From: Cognatundibacterium aquatile
GTDB lineage: Bacteria > Pseudomonadota > Gammaproteobacteria > Burkholderiales > Burkholderiaceae_D
DNA length: 64,000 bases
Direction: 5' to 3'
NCBI RefSeq assembly: GCF_014699135.1
Contig: NZ_JACOFT010000006.1
Span: 124,001 to 188,000 of the forward strand
The translations under genes were made by a program, and so were the position numbers. Each line of letters opens with the position of its first letter. Position 1 is the stretch's first letter. The notes under the pieces were generated by a model, which saw only the letters and a program-made list of their open reading frames with translations, had not been told where the DNA came from and did not search any database. Below are positions 26,661 through 37,700 of this stretch, one piece after another.

Positions 26661-28106
26661 TTACTTCGTACGGCCATAGGTGTCTTCAAAACGGACGATA
26701 TCGTCTTCACCCAGATAACTGCCGGACTGCACTTCGATGATTTCCAGCGGTATCGCGCCCGGATTCGCCAGCCGGTGCACCTCACCGAGCGGAATATAAG
26801 TCGATTGATTTTCCGTCAGCAGCATGACTTTATCGCCGCAAGTGACTTCGGCCGTTCCTCTGACCACAACCCAGTGTTCCGCGCGGTGATGATGCTTTTG
26901 CAGGCTCAGGCTGGCACCGGGCTTAACCTGTATGCGTTTGACCTTGAAGCGTTCTTCTTCATCAATGCTGTCATACCAGCCCCAGGGACGATACACCTTG
27001 CGATGCAAAGTATGTTCCTGCCGCCCCTGCTGCGTTAATTGCGCCACAATCGCCTTCACATCCTGACTCTGGCGACGATCGGCCACCAGCACGGCATCCG
27101 GCGTTTCGACGACCACCAGATGATCAATGCCAACGGTGCTGACAAGGCGGCTGGACGAATAAATCAGGCTATTGCTGGAATTGGTCTGTATCACATCGCC
27201 ATAGGTCACGTTCGCCTGCGCATCCTGTTTGCCGACCTGCCAGACTGCATCCCACGCGCCGAGATCGTTCCAACCGGCGGCCAGCGGAATCATGCGTATG
27301 TCAAAAGCTGACCGCGGGCATTTTTCCATCACGGCATAATCGATAGAATCTGCCGGAATCTTGGCAAAAGCAGCCGCGTTGGGACGGATGAATTGAGCAT
27401 CACTGGTTTTTTCCGACCACGAGAGTCTGGCAGACTCCGCAATATCCGGCCGGAATTGCGCCAGCGCTTTGAGCCAGGTGCTTGCTCTGAGCACAAACAT
27501 GCCGCTGTTCCAAAGGTATTCGCCGCTGTCCAGATATTGCTGCGCGGTCGCGGCATCGGGCTTTTCGGCAAACTGCGCGACGGCAGATTCGCCAAACGAT
27601 GCTGCCGACCCGGTTCTGCGGATATAGCCGTAGCCAGTTTCCGGGCGATCAGGCGTAATGCCTAAAATAATGATCGCGCCATCGCTGGCGGCACGCACGC
27701 TCTGCTGCAATGCGCTGGTGAACGCGGCGTCATCCTGTATGGTCTGATCTGCTGGCGTCACTACCAAGACTGGATCATCGCCTTTGGCGGTAGCTTCGAG
27801 AGCCGCCAGCGTCAATGCCGGTGCGGTATTTTTTCCGGTGGGTTCCAGTAACAGACTGGCCGCAACGGATTTCATTTCACGTAACTGGTCGAGCGCCAGA
27901 AAACGGTGCTCTTCATTGGTCACGATCAGTGTAGGACTGACCTGAATATCGCTGTCTGCAATCGCATTCACGCGTTGCACAGCCTGCTGAAACAGGCTGG
28001 TGGTGCCGGATAACACCAGAAACTGTTTAGGAAAACCAGCGCGTGACAAAGGCCACAGGCGGGTGCCTGAGCCACCACATAAAATTACCGGAACAATTTT
28101 GGTCAT
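26661..28106 (-). CDS. manC: mannose-1-phosphate guanylyltransferase / mannose-6-phosphate isomerase
   Basis: A 481-residue bifunctional enzyme of the ManC/CpsB/AlgA type that makes GDP-mannose for polysaccharides. The N-terminal nucleotidyltransferase domain has LCGGSGTRLWPLSRAGFPKQ and the FAEKPD motif. The C-terminal cupin isomerase domain has RPWGWYDSIDEEERFKVKRI and SLQKHHHRAEHWVVVRG with the metal-binding histidines. No polysaccharide cluster is visible around it; only uppS lies directly upstream on the same strand (48-bp gap), and a terminator lies downstream. Confidence 0.95.
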   Translation of the reverse strand: MTKIVPVILCGGSGTRLWPLSRAGFPKQFLVLSGTTSLFQQAVQRVNAIADSDIQVSPTLIVTNEEHRFLALDQLREMKSVAASLLLEPTGKNTAPALTLAALEATAKGDDPVLVVTPADQTIQDDAAFTSALQQSVRAASDGAIIILGITPDRPETGYGYIRRTGSAASFGESAVAQFAEKPDAATAQQYLDSGEYLWNSGMFVLRASTWLKALAQFRPDIAESARLSWSEKTSDAQFIRPNAAAFAKIPADSIDYAVMEKCPRSAFDIRMIPLAAGWNDLGAWDAVWQVGKQDAQANVTYGDVIQTNSSNSLIYSSSRLVSTVGIDHLVVVETPDAVLVADRRQSQDVKAIVAQLTQQGRQEHTLHRKVYRPWGWYDSIDEEERFKVKRIQVKPGASLSLQKHHHRAEHWVVVRGTAEVTCGDKVMLLTENQSTYIPLGEVHRLANPGAIPLEIIEVQSGSYLGEDDIVRFEDTYGRTK

Positions 28107-28154
28107 TGATAATTCCCGCCTGCATTACATAAAAAATAGCGTTGTTATGCTGTT

Positions 28155-28907
28155 TTACTCAGCAGATTCCAGCAACTGTTCGCTGGTTCTGCCGAAACGG
28201 CGCTCGCGCTTCTGGAACGACGCTATCGCTTCGTCCAGCGATTTGCCATCAAAATCCGGCCAGTAGGTATCGGTAAAGAAAAATTCGGAATAAGCCATTT
28301 GCCACAGCAGGAAATTCGATATGCGCGCCTCGCCACCGGTGCGTATCAGCATATCTGGCGGCGGCGCGTAGGCCATAGCCAATTTTGATGACAGCATTTC
28401 TTCGGTAATGCTGTCCTGATCCAGTCCTTCACGAATCAAGGCATTACAGGCATTGACGATATCCCAGCGACCACCGTAATTAGCGCAGATCGTCAGCGTC
28501 AGCCCGGTATTGGCGGCGGTTTTTTCTTCCGCATTGCGGATCAGCTCTTTGAGTTCGGTGTCAAACTTGCTCAGATCACCAATGATTTTCAGACGGATAT
28601 TGTTCTGGCACATATTGTTAATCTCAAGTACCAGCACTTTCCGGAACAACTTCATGAGCAGAGAGACTTCCTCCGGTGGACGACGCCAGTTTTCTGAGCT
28701 GAACGCAAACAAAGTCAGATAGCGCACGCCGCGATTACAACACGCTTCCACCACTTTATTGACGGCATTCACCCCTTTGGTATGACCGGCAAAACGGGGC
28801 AACAATCGTTGCTTCGCCCATCTGCCGTTACCATCCATAATGATTGCGATATGTTCGGGGATGTTTCCTGATTCAGCCTTGGCGGGCTTACTTAAGTCTT
28901 TACTCAT
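28155..28907 (-). CDS. uppS: isoprenyl transferase (undecaprenyl diphosphate synthase)
   Basis: A 250-residue cis-prenyltransferase. The diphosphate-binding start [13 protein letters not shown] and PRFAGHTKG, the [15 protein letters not shown] segment and the C-terminal [20 protein letters not shown] with the expected acidic and arginine residues are all present. It makes the C55 lipid carrier for cell-wall and polysaccharide synthesis. In related genomes uppS usually sits with cdsA and dxr; here it is next to manC, so it may be a second copy tied to polysaccharide export (inference). Confidence 0.93.
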   Translation of the reverse strand: MSKDLSKPAKAESGNIPEHIAIIMDGNGRWAKQRLLPRFAGHTKGVNAVNKVVEACCNRGVRYLTLFAFSSENWRRPPEEVSLLMKLFRKVLVLEINNMCQNNIRLKIIGDLSKFDTELKELIRNAEEKTAANTGLTLTICANYGGRWDIVNACNALIREGLDQDSITEEMLSSKLAMAYAPPPDMLIRTGGEARISNFLLWQMAYSEFFFTDTYWPDFDGKSLDEAIASFQKRERRFGRTSEQLLESAE

Positions 28908-29110
28908 ACAATTTACATTCTTTATTTAACACGTCTATCCAAGATAACAACCTCCAAGAATGTCACAACGTTGATACGAGCACATCAATTTCGAAGGTAT
29001 CAGTCATCAGTCCACGCTCCGGGCGACTTATCTGGTACGCGGGGGATTATAAAAGACTTCGCCGGAAACCAAAGGATTAATCTGCAATTCAACTCTGAAT
29101 TTATTTTCAA

Positions 29111-31066
29111 TTAAACAATATTTAACTCTTCTTGCAAGCCACTCGCCCGCAGCGTCAGGCGTCCGATTGCATGGCTCAGTACTGTGGATGCGGGCGTCAA
29201 TAAGCTGAAATTCTGCTTTGCCCGGGTAATACCGGTATAAATCAACTCGCGGGTAATCACCGGTGACGCTTCGGCCGGTAATACCATCACCGTATGCTGA
29301 AATTCAGATCCTTGCGATTTATGCACGGTCATCGCGAACGCGGTTTCAACATGGCGCAAACGTGAGGTCAGCACGTGGCGCAATTTATCGCCATCCAGAA
29401 AATAAACTCTTTGTACCTTGTCTTTGCTGAAGTCAGGCAAGGTCATACCGATGTCGCCGTTAAAAACACCGGTACCGTAATCGTTACGCGTAATCATCAC
29501 CGGACGCCCGCTATACCATTCATTACGGCTGTTGATGTGTCCCAGTTGATGCAGGTGTCGCTCGATGGCCTGATTCAAACCACTGACGCCCCAATCGCCT
29601 TCCCGGACGGCGCACAGAATACGGAATGATTCGAATGCTTTCAGAACAGCAATCACCCATAGATGAAACTGCGCTTCGTCACTGCCCTGCGGCCTTTGCG
29701 CCAACAATTGCAGATAAGTGGAATAACCGCCTTCTGCACCAGCCCTGCCATGCAAGGCCATTTGCAATAGCGTTTTTTGCTGGGCAGATTCGGCCCAGAA
29801 AAGGACTTGCTCATCCGCACGGCGCAAACAATCAATCGCAAGGTCTGTCTGCCCGCTGTTCACAGCCAGTGCCAGCGCGCCGATGGCACCGCTGAACCTA
29901 CGGCTTTTTCTAAGCATCACGGTCTGCTGTGCTATCACGCTGCCATCGGCAATGAACTCTGCCGGAATCTCTTTGCCGCAGGCAGTCGCAATATAGCGCG
30001 CCGTGGCAGGCGAGTAATTTCCGGATTCGGCGCGATCGCACAGATCACCCAGCACCGCCCCCGCCTCGACTGATGCCAACTGATCTTTATCACCCAGCAA
30101 AATCAACATGGTGGAATCTGGCAGCGCCGCTAACAGTGAAGCCATCATTTCCAGATGCACCATCGATGCCTCATCCACGATCAGCACGTCAATATCGAGC
30201 AAATTCCCGGCATGATGCCGAAATGCCCGCGTATCCGGGCGAGCGCCCAGCAAACTATGCAGCGTACGCGCAGCACCTATTCTGTTGGTCAATTCCGCCA
30301 GCGGTAACGCCGGACCGATTTTTTCTGCGAGTTCAGACAAAGCATGATCAATTGCCTGCTTCAGGCGCGCTGCGGCTTTACCGGTCGGTGCGGCCAGTGC
30401 GATACGCAAACGTTCAGGATGTGCGGACAAGGCAAACAACAACGCCAGCAGCCGTGCCACGGTGTAGGTTTTCCCCGTCCCCGGCCCGCCAGTAATGACA
30501 GAAAAATGGCTGCGGACAGCAATCGCACAAGCGGTCTTTTGCCAATCTATCTCGTCGGAAGCGTTGAACAAGATATCCAGCCAGCGCGACACTGCTGCCA
30601 CATCGACAGGCATCAAGGCAGATGCGCGTTGTCTGACGGCAGAGGCAATCGCCATTTCATGTCGCCAGTAACGACGCAGATACAGGCTGGCTCTGTGTAA
30701 CACCAGCGGTTGCTGTTGGTCGTTCTGATTTTCTATGTCAGCGGCATAAATTTGTGCGGAACCACCGAGTACATGCAACCAACCTTCAACGTCGGCAGGC
30801 AATTCCATATCAGCGATCAGCGTTTCCCACAGCGACACATCCCATCCCAACAAAGCACAAGGATCAGTCACCAAGGCTTCGAGTTTGATACAACTATGAC
30901 CAAGCGCTTCAAGTTCACATAACAAGCCAACGATCAGCATCTGCCGCTGATCCTGCATGCCAAGGCTGTGCATGAAGCGCACAAAGGCGACAGACAAAAG
31001 GCGGACATGACCACGCTCTGCATATTGTTTGAGCCGTTCCAGCACTGGCGGTGTCGCTACCATCAT
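29111..31066 (-). CDS. recD: exodeoxyribonuclease V alpha subunit RecD
   Basis: A 651-residue superfamily 1B helicase of the RecBCD complex. It has Walker A VITGGPGTGKTYTVARL, Walker B VLIVDEASMVHLEMMASLL, LLGDKDQLASVEAGAVLGD and the C-terminal AFAMTVHKSQGSEFQ motif. The tandem ATG at 31066/31063 overlaps the recB stop (ATGATGA), with AAGGAA upstream. It is the last gene of recC-recB-recD. Confidence 0.95.
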   Translation of the reverse strand: MMVATPPVLERLKQYAERGHVRLLSVAFVRFMHSLGMQDQRQMLIVGLLCELEALGHSCIKLEALVTDPCALLGWDVSLWETLIADMELPADVEGWLHVLGGSAQIYAADIENQNDQQQPLVLHRASLYLRRYWRHEMAIASAVRQRASALMPVDVAAVSRWLDILFNASDEIDWQKTACAIAVRSHFSVITGGPGTGKTYTVARLLALLFALSAHPERLRIALAAPTGKAAARLKQAIDHALSELAEKIGPALPLAELTNRIGAARTLHSLLGARPDTRAFRHHAGNLLDIDVLIVDEASMVHLEMMASLLAALPDSTMLILLGDKDQLASVEAGAVLGDLCDRAESGNYSPATARYIATACGKEIPAEFIADGSVIAQQTVMLRKSRRFSGAIGALALAVNSGQTDLAIDCLRRADEQVLFWAESAQQKTLLQMALHGRAGAEGGYSTYLQLLAQRPQGSDEAQFHLWVIAVLKAFESFRILCAVREGDWGVSGLNQAIERHLHQLGHINSRNEWYSGRPVMITRNDYGTGVFNGDIGMTLPDFSKDKVQRVYFLDGDKLRHVLTSRLRHVETAFAMTVHKSQGSEFQHTVMVLPAEASPVITRELIYTGITRAKQNFSLLTPASTVLSHAIGRLTLRASGLQEELNIV

Positions 31067-34000
31067 GATGGGATTTCCTTTGTGTCAGCAAATTTACCAC
31101 CGTCAGATTTACCAGCAGCAGACATATCGCCTGCCGCCGAATCATCGTCGCGCATCAGCTGATCGAGTCTATCCAGAAATTCCGGGGCTGCCTCAAGCAA
31201 GTAACAGCCGTGCGTCTCTTCGTTGGCAACGCCGCGCATAAAGAAAAAAATCGCACCGCCAAGATGGATGTCAGGGTCGTAAGCCTCACCGATACGCAAC
31301 TGCAACAAGCGGTGTAAGGCCAGCATATAGATCGCTCCCTGCACATCATATCGATGCGCCGCCATGGCAGAGGCGAGACCCGCTTTGTGATAACTCTGAT
31401 CGTCAACACCAACGACATTCGACTTGTAATCCAGCACCCAGTACTTTCCTTCATATTCAAACACCAGATCGGCAAAGCCCATCAGCAAACCATGCAACTC
31501 GCGCTCACCCAAGGCATCGCGCGGTGTGCCGTCCAGAAAAAATTCCTGACATAAGCAATCAATTTTCTGCGCATTCACCCGCTCACACGGAAACCAGAAT
31601 TCCATCTCGGGCAAAAACGTCGATAGCCCGATCAGGCTGACATTCGCTGGCAATAAGGGAGTCGTGACGATGCGCCTTAGCCAGACGATGATATCGTCCA
31701 GATGATTATCCCAGCCTGCGCGCTGACAACGGGAAGTCAGTCTGGTATCAAAGCTGTCGGACTCTATGAAATCAAAACCCTCGCCCGCCATCCATTCGAG
31801 CTGCTCATGTAAAAATTGTCCCGGCATCGCACCACGCGGAAAACGATGCCAGGCGCTGTTGCCCGATGCCGATACAGGTGCGGTGTCATCGTCTTCCAGC
31901 AGCTTGCTGTCCTGCACCCGGGTCATATTGCCGGTGGCCGTCATACCGCGTGTCAGCGAGGTAAAACTACCAACCGCCCAGTCGCGTTCAAATTCCTGCG
32001 TGTATTCAGGAATATCCACCAGACTTTGCTGTGCCTCATGACGCGTGTAGAAACTCACACCGGGTAAATCTTTTACATTCAGTACAGCGATGTCATCGCA
32101 ACTGTCGCTCATGTCATGCAGAGCATCGTTCAGCGCAGCCGCCTTGAGTGTCGTTTCCCCCGCCAGCAGATAGCCAAACGCAGACTCGTGTATTTTGTCC
32201 TGATTCGAGGAAACACCCAGCCACAGCGCATGCACGGCGCGGGTGACAGCTACATAAAACAGGCGGATGTCTTCTTCTTTTCTGGCGCGGTTCACCGCAT
32301 CCAGCGCTGCCTGCGACAAAGCAAAATCAATTTTCCGCTCACCGGATTCATCGACGTAATCAAAGAAACTGCGGTTCATCCGTGTCGTCACCCGGGTCGA
32401 CACGGCAAATGGCAGATAGACCAACGGATATTGCAAGCCTTTGGATTTATGTATCGTAATCACCTTGACCAGTTTTGCATCGCTCTCCAGTCGCAAGATG
32501 TGTTCGTCGCTGTGCTGACTATCGTCCGCCATTTGCTCTGCCAGCCAGCGAACCAGCGATTGTTCGCCATCCAGTTGCATGCTGGCCGTTTCGAGTAATT
32601 CAGCCAGATGCAGAATATTGGTTAAACTTCGTTCGCCGCCGACTTCGCTGAGTAATTTTGCCGGTAATTCCAGCATGTGAATAAAACGCCGGATCGCCGC
32701 GAGTACGCCCTGACGTTGCCAGACAGAGTGTAGTTCTTTTAATTGCCCGGTACAGGTTTCCCACGCCTCATCGTCGGACGCCAGCGTGACCAGTTGCGCG
32801 ATACTGAGTTTCGCTGTTTTGGTGGCAAACGCAGCGCGACCGATAGTATCATCCAGCGGATTGGCGAATGCATGCAGCCAGCGCAAGACATCTCTGGCCT
32901 CGTCGCTATTGAGTACCGAGTCTTTATCTGACAAATACACGCTGGCGACATTTCTCTTTTGCAGCGCGCTGCGGATCGCTTCGGCTTCAAATTTATCCCG
33001 CACCAGAATCGCGATATCCGCCGCCTGCAATCGCTGAAATCGCTGCGATCCCTGCGCGTTCTGAAAACCGGTTTGCGAGCTATTCAATTGCGTCACAATA
33101 TGCTCGGCACAGTGTTCCGCAAAAAAATAAAGGTACTCGTCTTTTTTCATGTCCGGATTCGCCGACGCCCACAGGTTCAGCGCTTTGACTTCACCATCGG
33201 CATTGACGAATTTTTCTGCCCGGCCATGTGCGGCGACCGCTTCAAACGGCATAGGATCAACTGCGGCACGCCGGAACCGGAAAGCACCCGCGGCAAACGC
33301 TGCGTCTTCATTTGTTTCCGCGTGCAGAAACACATGATTCACCGCATGCACCAGCGCATGGGTGGAACGGAAGTTGGTGCCCAGCAGATAATGCCGGCCC
33401 GTGGTCGCTACGCGGGCAGCCAGATAACTTTGTATATCAGCACCGCGAAAACCGTAAATCGATTGTTTAGGATCACCGATCAGGAACAAGCCCTGCGTCG
33501 CCGCGTTCTCGTTAATGCGATAAATCGCGTCAAAAATCGCATACTGATCTGGCGATGTATCCTGAAATTCATCGACCATCGCCACCGGATATTGCTGACG
33601 GATACGCAGATTCAGTGCAGCCGCATTCGGTCCGCTGACTGCTGCACGCAAGCGTTGCAACATATCGTTAAAACCAAACTGGCGACTGCTACGCTTGAGC
33701 AAATCCGCACGGGCAACGATGACAGAAACGGCATGCCGATACAGCGCATGTTTCATCGGTTCGATCTCCCGCAGCTTTGCAGCGAGCGGTGCTATGTCGT
33801 TAAATACGGCGGGAATATCCGGCTCATATCCTTTATTGCATGCGCTCAGTAAGGCATCCGGTGTCAGCTTTTCTGCTGCAGTTTCAAAGCCGTCCGGCCA
33901 TAGCTGCGAGGGTGTCTGTGCCCAGACTTTGAGACCTGCCAGCCACTTATCCAACGAGGCGGGTTTTAATTTGGTCGCACTGAATTGTTTCGGTGACGCC

Positions 34001-34764
34001 TCTCTTTGCGCGGCAAACCATTGCATCATCTGATCGGCTTTCTCTGCCCAACCAGCCTTCAAATTAACCAGAATTTTTTCCTGTTCCGCCAATGTCTGCG
34101 CAATAAAAACGGATAAAGGCTGCGTGATACGCGCACCGAGCAAACCGGCAAACGGCACCAGCTTCAGCACCGCTGCCGAAAGTGCAGGTGCATCATTCCA
34201 GAACGAGGTCACCAGCGAAAATCCATTGCTATCGAGCGGATACACCTGCTGCCGCCAGTAATCCAGCGCGGCATTTTCGAGTAAGGAAGACTCGCTGGCG
34301 ATCAGCTCTTCATCGAACAGACAAGCACTATCAAACGCATGCTCTTTGAGCATACGCTGACACCATGCATCGATCGTAAAAATCGCCGCTTCATCCATAG
34401 CCTGCGCCGCCATACTGAGTCGATACGCCGCCTGTTGTTGCAATTCCTGCGTAGGATAAGCCTGTATCAATTCGCTGATGAAATGATCATTCGCGGGCAC
34501 CTCACCAGACCTGAAGTAGCCAGCAGCTTCCGTCAGTCGCTGCCGTATGCGATCCGACAATTCTCTGGTTGCGGCGCGCGTGAACGTCATCACCAGAATT
34601 TCTGAGGGATGCAAAGCGCGTTGAAACGCATGCTCGCCACGGTGCCCCAGCACCAGACGCAAATACAATGCGGCGATGGTCCAGGTTTTTCCGGTTCCAG
34701 CGCTCGCCTCAATCAGGCGACTGCCATGTAAAGGAAAGCTTAATGGATGCAGTAGATAGCTCAT
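31063..34764 (-). CDS. recB: exodeoxyribonuclease V beta subunit RecB
   Basis: A 1233-residue UvrD-type helicase fused to a nuclease domain. It has Walker A EASAGTGKTWTIAAL, Walker B MVDEFQDTSPDQYAIF, GDPKQSIYGFRGADI and ITIHKSKGLQYPLVYLP. The C-terminal nuclease has GFADLVFEYEGKYWVLDYKS with the catalytic Asp and Lys. It loads RecA and processes double-strand ends with RecC and RecD. Start and stop overlap the neighbouring genes by about four bases each, so the three are translated as one unit. Confidence 0.96.
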   Translation of the reverse strand: MSYLLHPLSFPLHGSRLIEASAGTGKTWTIAALYLRLVLGHRGEHAFQRALHPSEILVMTFTRAATRELSDRIRQRLTEAAGYFRSGEVPANDHFISELIQAYPTQELQQQAAYRLSMAAQAMDEAAIFTIDAWCQRMLKEHAFDSACLFDEELIASESSLLENAALDYWRQQVYPLDSNGFSLVTSFWNDAPALSAAVLKLVPFAGLLGARITQPLSVFIAQTLAEQEKILVNLKAGWAEKADQMMQWFAAQREASPKQFSATKLKPASLDKWLAGLKVWAQTPSQLWPDGFETAAEKLTPDALLSACNKGYEPDIPAVFNDIAPLAAKLREIEPMKHALYRHAVSVIVARADLLKRSSRQFGFNDMLQRLRAAVSGPNAAALNLRIRQQYPVAMVDEFQDTSPDQYAIFDAIYRINENAATQGLFLIGDPKQSIYGFRGADIQSYLAARVATTGRHYLLGTNFRSTHALVHAVNHVFLHAETNEDAAFAAGAFRFRRAAVDPMPFEAVAAHGRAEKFVNADGEVKALNLWASANPDMKKDEYLYFFAEHCAEHIVTQLNSSQTGFQNAQGSQRFQRLQAADIAILVRDKFEAEAIRSALQKRNVASVYLSDKDSVLNSDEARDVLRWLHAFANPLDDTIGRAAFATKTAKLSIAQLVTLASDDEAWETCTGQLKELHSVWQRQGVLAAIRRFIHMLELPAKLLSEVGGERSLTNILHLAELLETASMQLDGEQSLVRWLAEQMADDSQHSDEHILRLESDAKLVKVITIHKSKGLQYPLVYLPFAVSTRVTTRMNRSFFDYVDESGERKIDFALSQAALDAVNRARKEEDIRLFYVAVTRAVHALWLGVSSNQDKIHESAFGYLLAGETTLKAAALNDALHDMSDSCDDIAVLNVKDLPGVSFYTRHEAQQSLVDIPEYTQEFERDWAVGSFTSLTRGMTATGNMTRVQDSKLLEDDDTAPVSASGNSAWHRFPRGAMPGQFLHEQLEWMAGEGFDFIESDSFDTRLTSRCQRAGWDNHLDDIIVWLRRIVTTPLLPANVSLIGLSTFLPEMEFWFPCERVNAQKIDCLCQEFFLDGTPRDALGERELHGLLMGFADLVFEYEGKYWVLDYKSNVVGVDDQSYHKAGLASAMAAHRYDVQGAIYMLALHRLLQLRIGEAYDPDIHLGGAIFFFMRGVANEETHGCYLLEAAPEFLDRLDQLMRDDDSAAGDMSAAGKSDGGKFADTKEIPS

Positions 34765-37700
34765 TCTGATTCTCCCGTCTCTGTCGTCGCACTCAGAGGC
34801 GTTACCTGAATCTCACGCGCCCATTGAAATAAAGGCTCATACAATGTTCTGGCGACGCTTTCCCAATCAGACTCGGCGCTTAATGCAGAAAAATCAGACC
34901 ACATCCGCGCCAGATAAGGACTCTCAACTTCGCCGCTCATGTTATAGCCACCATCATAGGTTTGTTGTGGGTTATCGCCAGCAATCAGCGCCAGCGCGGT
35001 CTTACAGGCGACCGGTAAAATGCCATCAAGACCCGCGCGCCATAATGCAATCAGCGTTTCCAGTGTTGCTGTCGCGGCAGCCTGCGCCAAAGGCGGCATG
35101 CACAGGCTGGCATCGCGTGCGACCAGATAAAAAGTCACAGGATAATTCAGGCTGGCGGCGACTAATTGCCTGATCCAGATATCAATCACTTTATCTGCAC
35201 GTAATTCGCCCTTGGTATTGCATACTTTGCTGGCGATCTGCATGATGGAAACGGTTTGCTGATCATCAGTACGCAGGTTTTCCAGCCAATCCGAGATACT
35301 GATATTCTGATAGCGAAACTGCACCGGCAACTTCGCCGCTGGATCGGGGAATAATTCACATAATGTCAGCCACGCCGTTTGCACCGGCATCATTTCAGCC
35401 ACCAGCAGACGCTGCCATTTCTGCCCCATAAAGCCTACCGGCAACAGCCCCTCACGTGAAAGCTGCGCCGCTTTTTCGGTCAGTTTTGTTTCAAGCTCAG
35501 CGATATTGCCCGGTACATCACCGCTATTGATCAGCCTGTCATTCAAAAAATATTCTTGCAAAGCATCGAGATTAAAAGGTTCCTCGGTGCCGGTCATTTG
35601 CTCTTCATCAGCAAATTGCACTCCTAAGCGCTGTTGAAAAAAATGGGCGACGGGCTGACGGACGAAGCGACTCAATTCTCTGAGTTTCAGACTCAGATCG
35701 GCATCATCTCCCATGACAGGAATAATGTGATCTACGACAAGCGGTTGCGCTTGCGGCTGCGTGTGTGGCTGTGTTTGCAGCGGCGTTTGCAAATACGCTG
35801 CCCCCCATTCCCGTGCATACGTCAGCGGCCGGTCCGGCCCTGCAAAAAAATACGCGCGGCTGAACGCCTGCATAGGATATTCATGGGTGTGCTCTTGCAA
35901 ATCAATATCCCAGCCCGCATTCAGATAATCACGCAACTGCGATACCAACACCGATGGCGGCTGCTCAGAATTGTCGCGGATATTTTTCCCCACCCAGCTG
36001 ATATACAGCCTGGATCGTGCAGCCAGAATCGCCTCCAACATCAGATACCTGTCATCGTCACGCCGCGAACGGTCACCGGGTCTCGCCATGCCTTGCAGGG
36101 CCAGCAAATCAAAATCAACCTGACTCGTTCTGCGCGGGAAATCACCTTCATTCATGCCCAACAGACAGACCAGTTGAAACGGCATTGAGCGCATGGGCAT
36201 GAAGGTACAGAAAGTCACACCACCAGAAATAAAGCGATGATTCAGCGTTGCCTCGTCTATCGATGCCAGCCATGGTTCGCGGAAAACCGCCAGCGGAATC
36301 GCTTCGTCAAAATGCGCCTGCTCACATGCATTCAGATACTTGTCGAGTGACTCATGCAGTCGAGCGAGCAACACCCTGTCGTTCTCGCCGGATACGGCAA
36401 AAAAATCAGTCAGCAATTGCCGCGCCTGCTCGGCCCAGACCAGCGGTGTCTGCGGTAATGCAAGTCTGTTTTGCCATGCAATCAGCGCTTCGACAAATTC
36501 GGCAAGACAGCCCGCCAGTGCAGATGACAGCCCGCCAACTTCAGCGTATGGCTCTATGTCGTGATAGTGCTGCTGAGCGCCATTCGCATAACCAAGCAAC
36601 ATACGGCGAATGCCAAATATCCAGGAATTCTGCTCACCAGTCGCGCCCAGCCCCAAGCCGTCCCTATGCTGTTGATTTAAGCCCCAACGGATTCCGGCAC
36701 CATTAATCCAGGTCTTCAGTACCGGTAAATCTTCTTCATCCAAACCAAAGCGAGCTGCAATCGCGGGAACTTCCAGCAAATCCACAACTTCATTCTGCTG
36801 ACAGCGCTGCTGCGGCAAGCGTAATAACCAGTCGAGTGCCACCATCACCGGATTCGTTTTACGGTCAGAGACGTCACCGATCTCATACGGAATATAACGT
36901 TGATCCGTCCTTTTATATTGGCCGAACACGGCGCGTATTGACGGTGTGAACTGTGCAATATCCGGCACCATAACCACCACATCACGCGGACGAATTGTAT
37001 TGCCCGCTTCTGCAAAAATCCCTAACAGGCGATCATGCAGAATCTCAACTTCCCTCTGAACACTATGCGCCAGATGAAACTCAATCGAGGCATCCGTCGC
37101 TGCAACTGGCGAACGGGGATGTTCCGCTAACGGCAGCAAATCGCGTATCGCCGCCTGCACTTGCGTCAGCAAAGAGTGTCCTGCATCTTCTGAAAATAAA
37201 TCAATTTTTAAACCGGCAAAACCTGTGCGCGCCAATTCAGCCTGATCAAACTCATCGAGCATGCGGACAAAGTCGCGCCCCAGACGCCCCCAGCCAGCCA
37301 GCAAAGGATGCGCGTGTGCATGTAATTCTTCAATCGGGATCAGGGATAAATCAGTTTGATTTCGCAATTGTTGCCGCTTGAACTGCGCCTTGAACAACTC
37401 GCGCCCCTCAATAATATCGCCCCAGAAATACTGACAGGGATTGGGCACGGCGAGTATGACTTGCGTATGATGGGCCAACGCAGATAATGCTTCCAGTGTC
37501 TGCCGCGGCAACGCAGAGACGCCGAATAAAACGACCCGGCGCGGCAATGGTGTGGCTGGCGCAACACCGCCGGAGGCCGCATCGACAAAGCGCCGGTGCA
37601 CATTCACGCGTCCCAGCAAACGCTCAGCCTCAGGTAAATCAGCCAGAATCGCTCGCCATAGTTTGGCCTGCCAGCGCTGATCTGCCGGCAATGGTACGAG

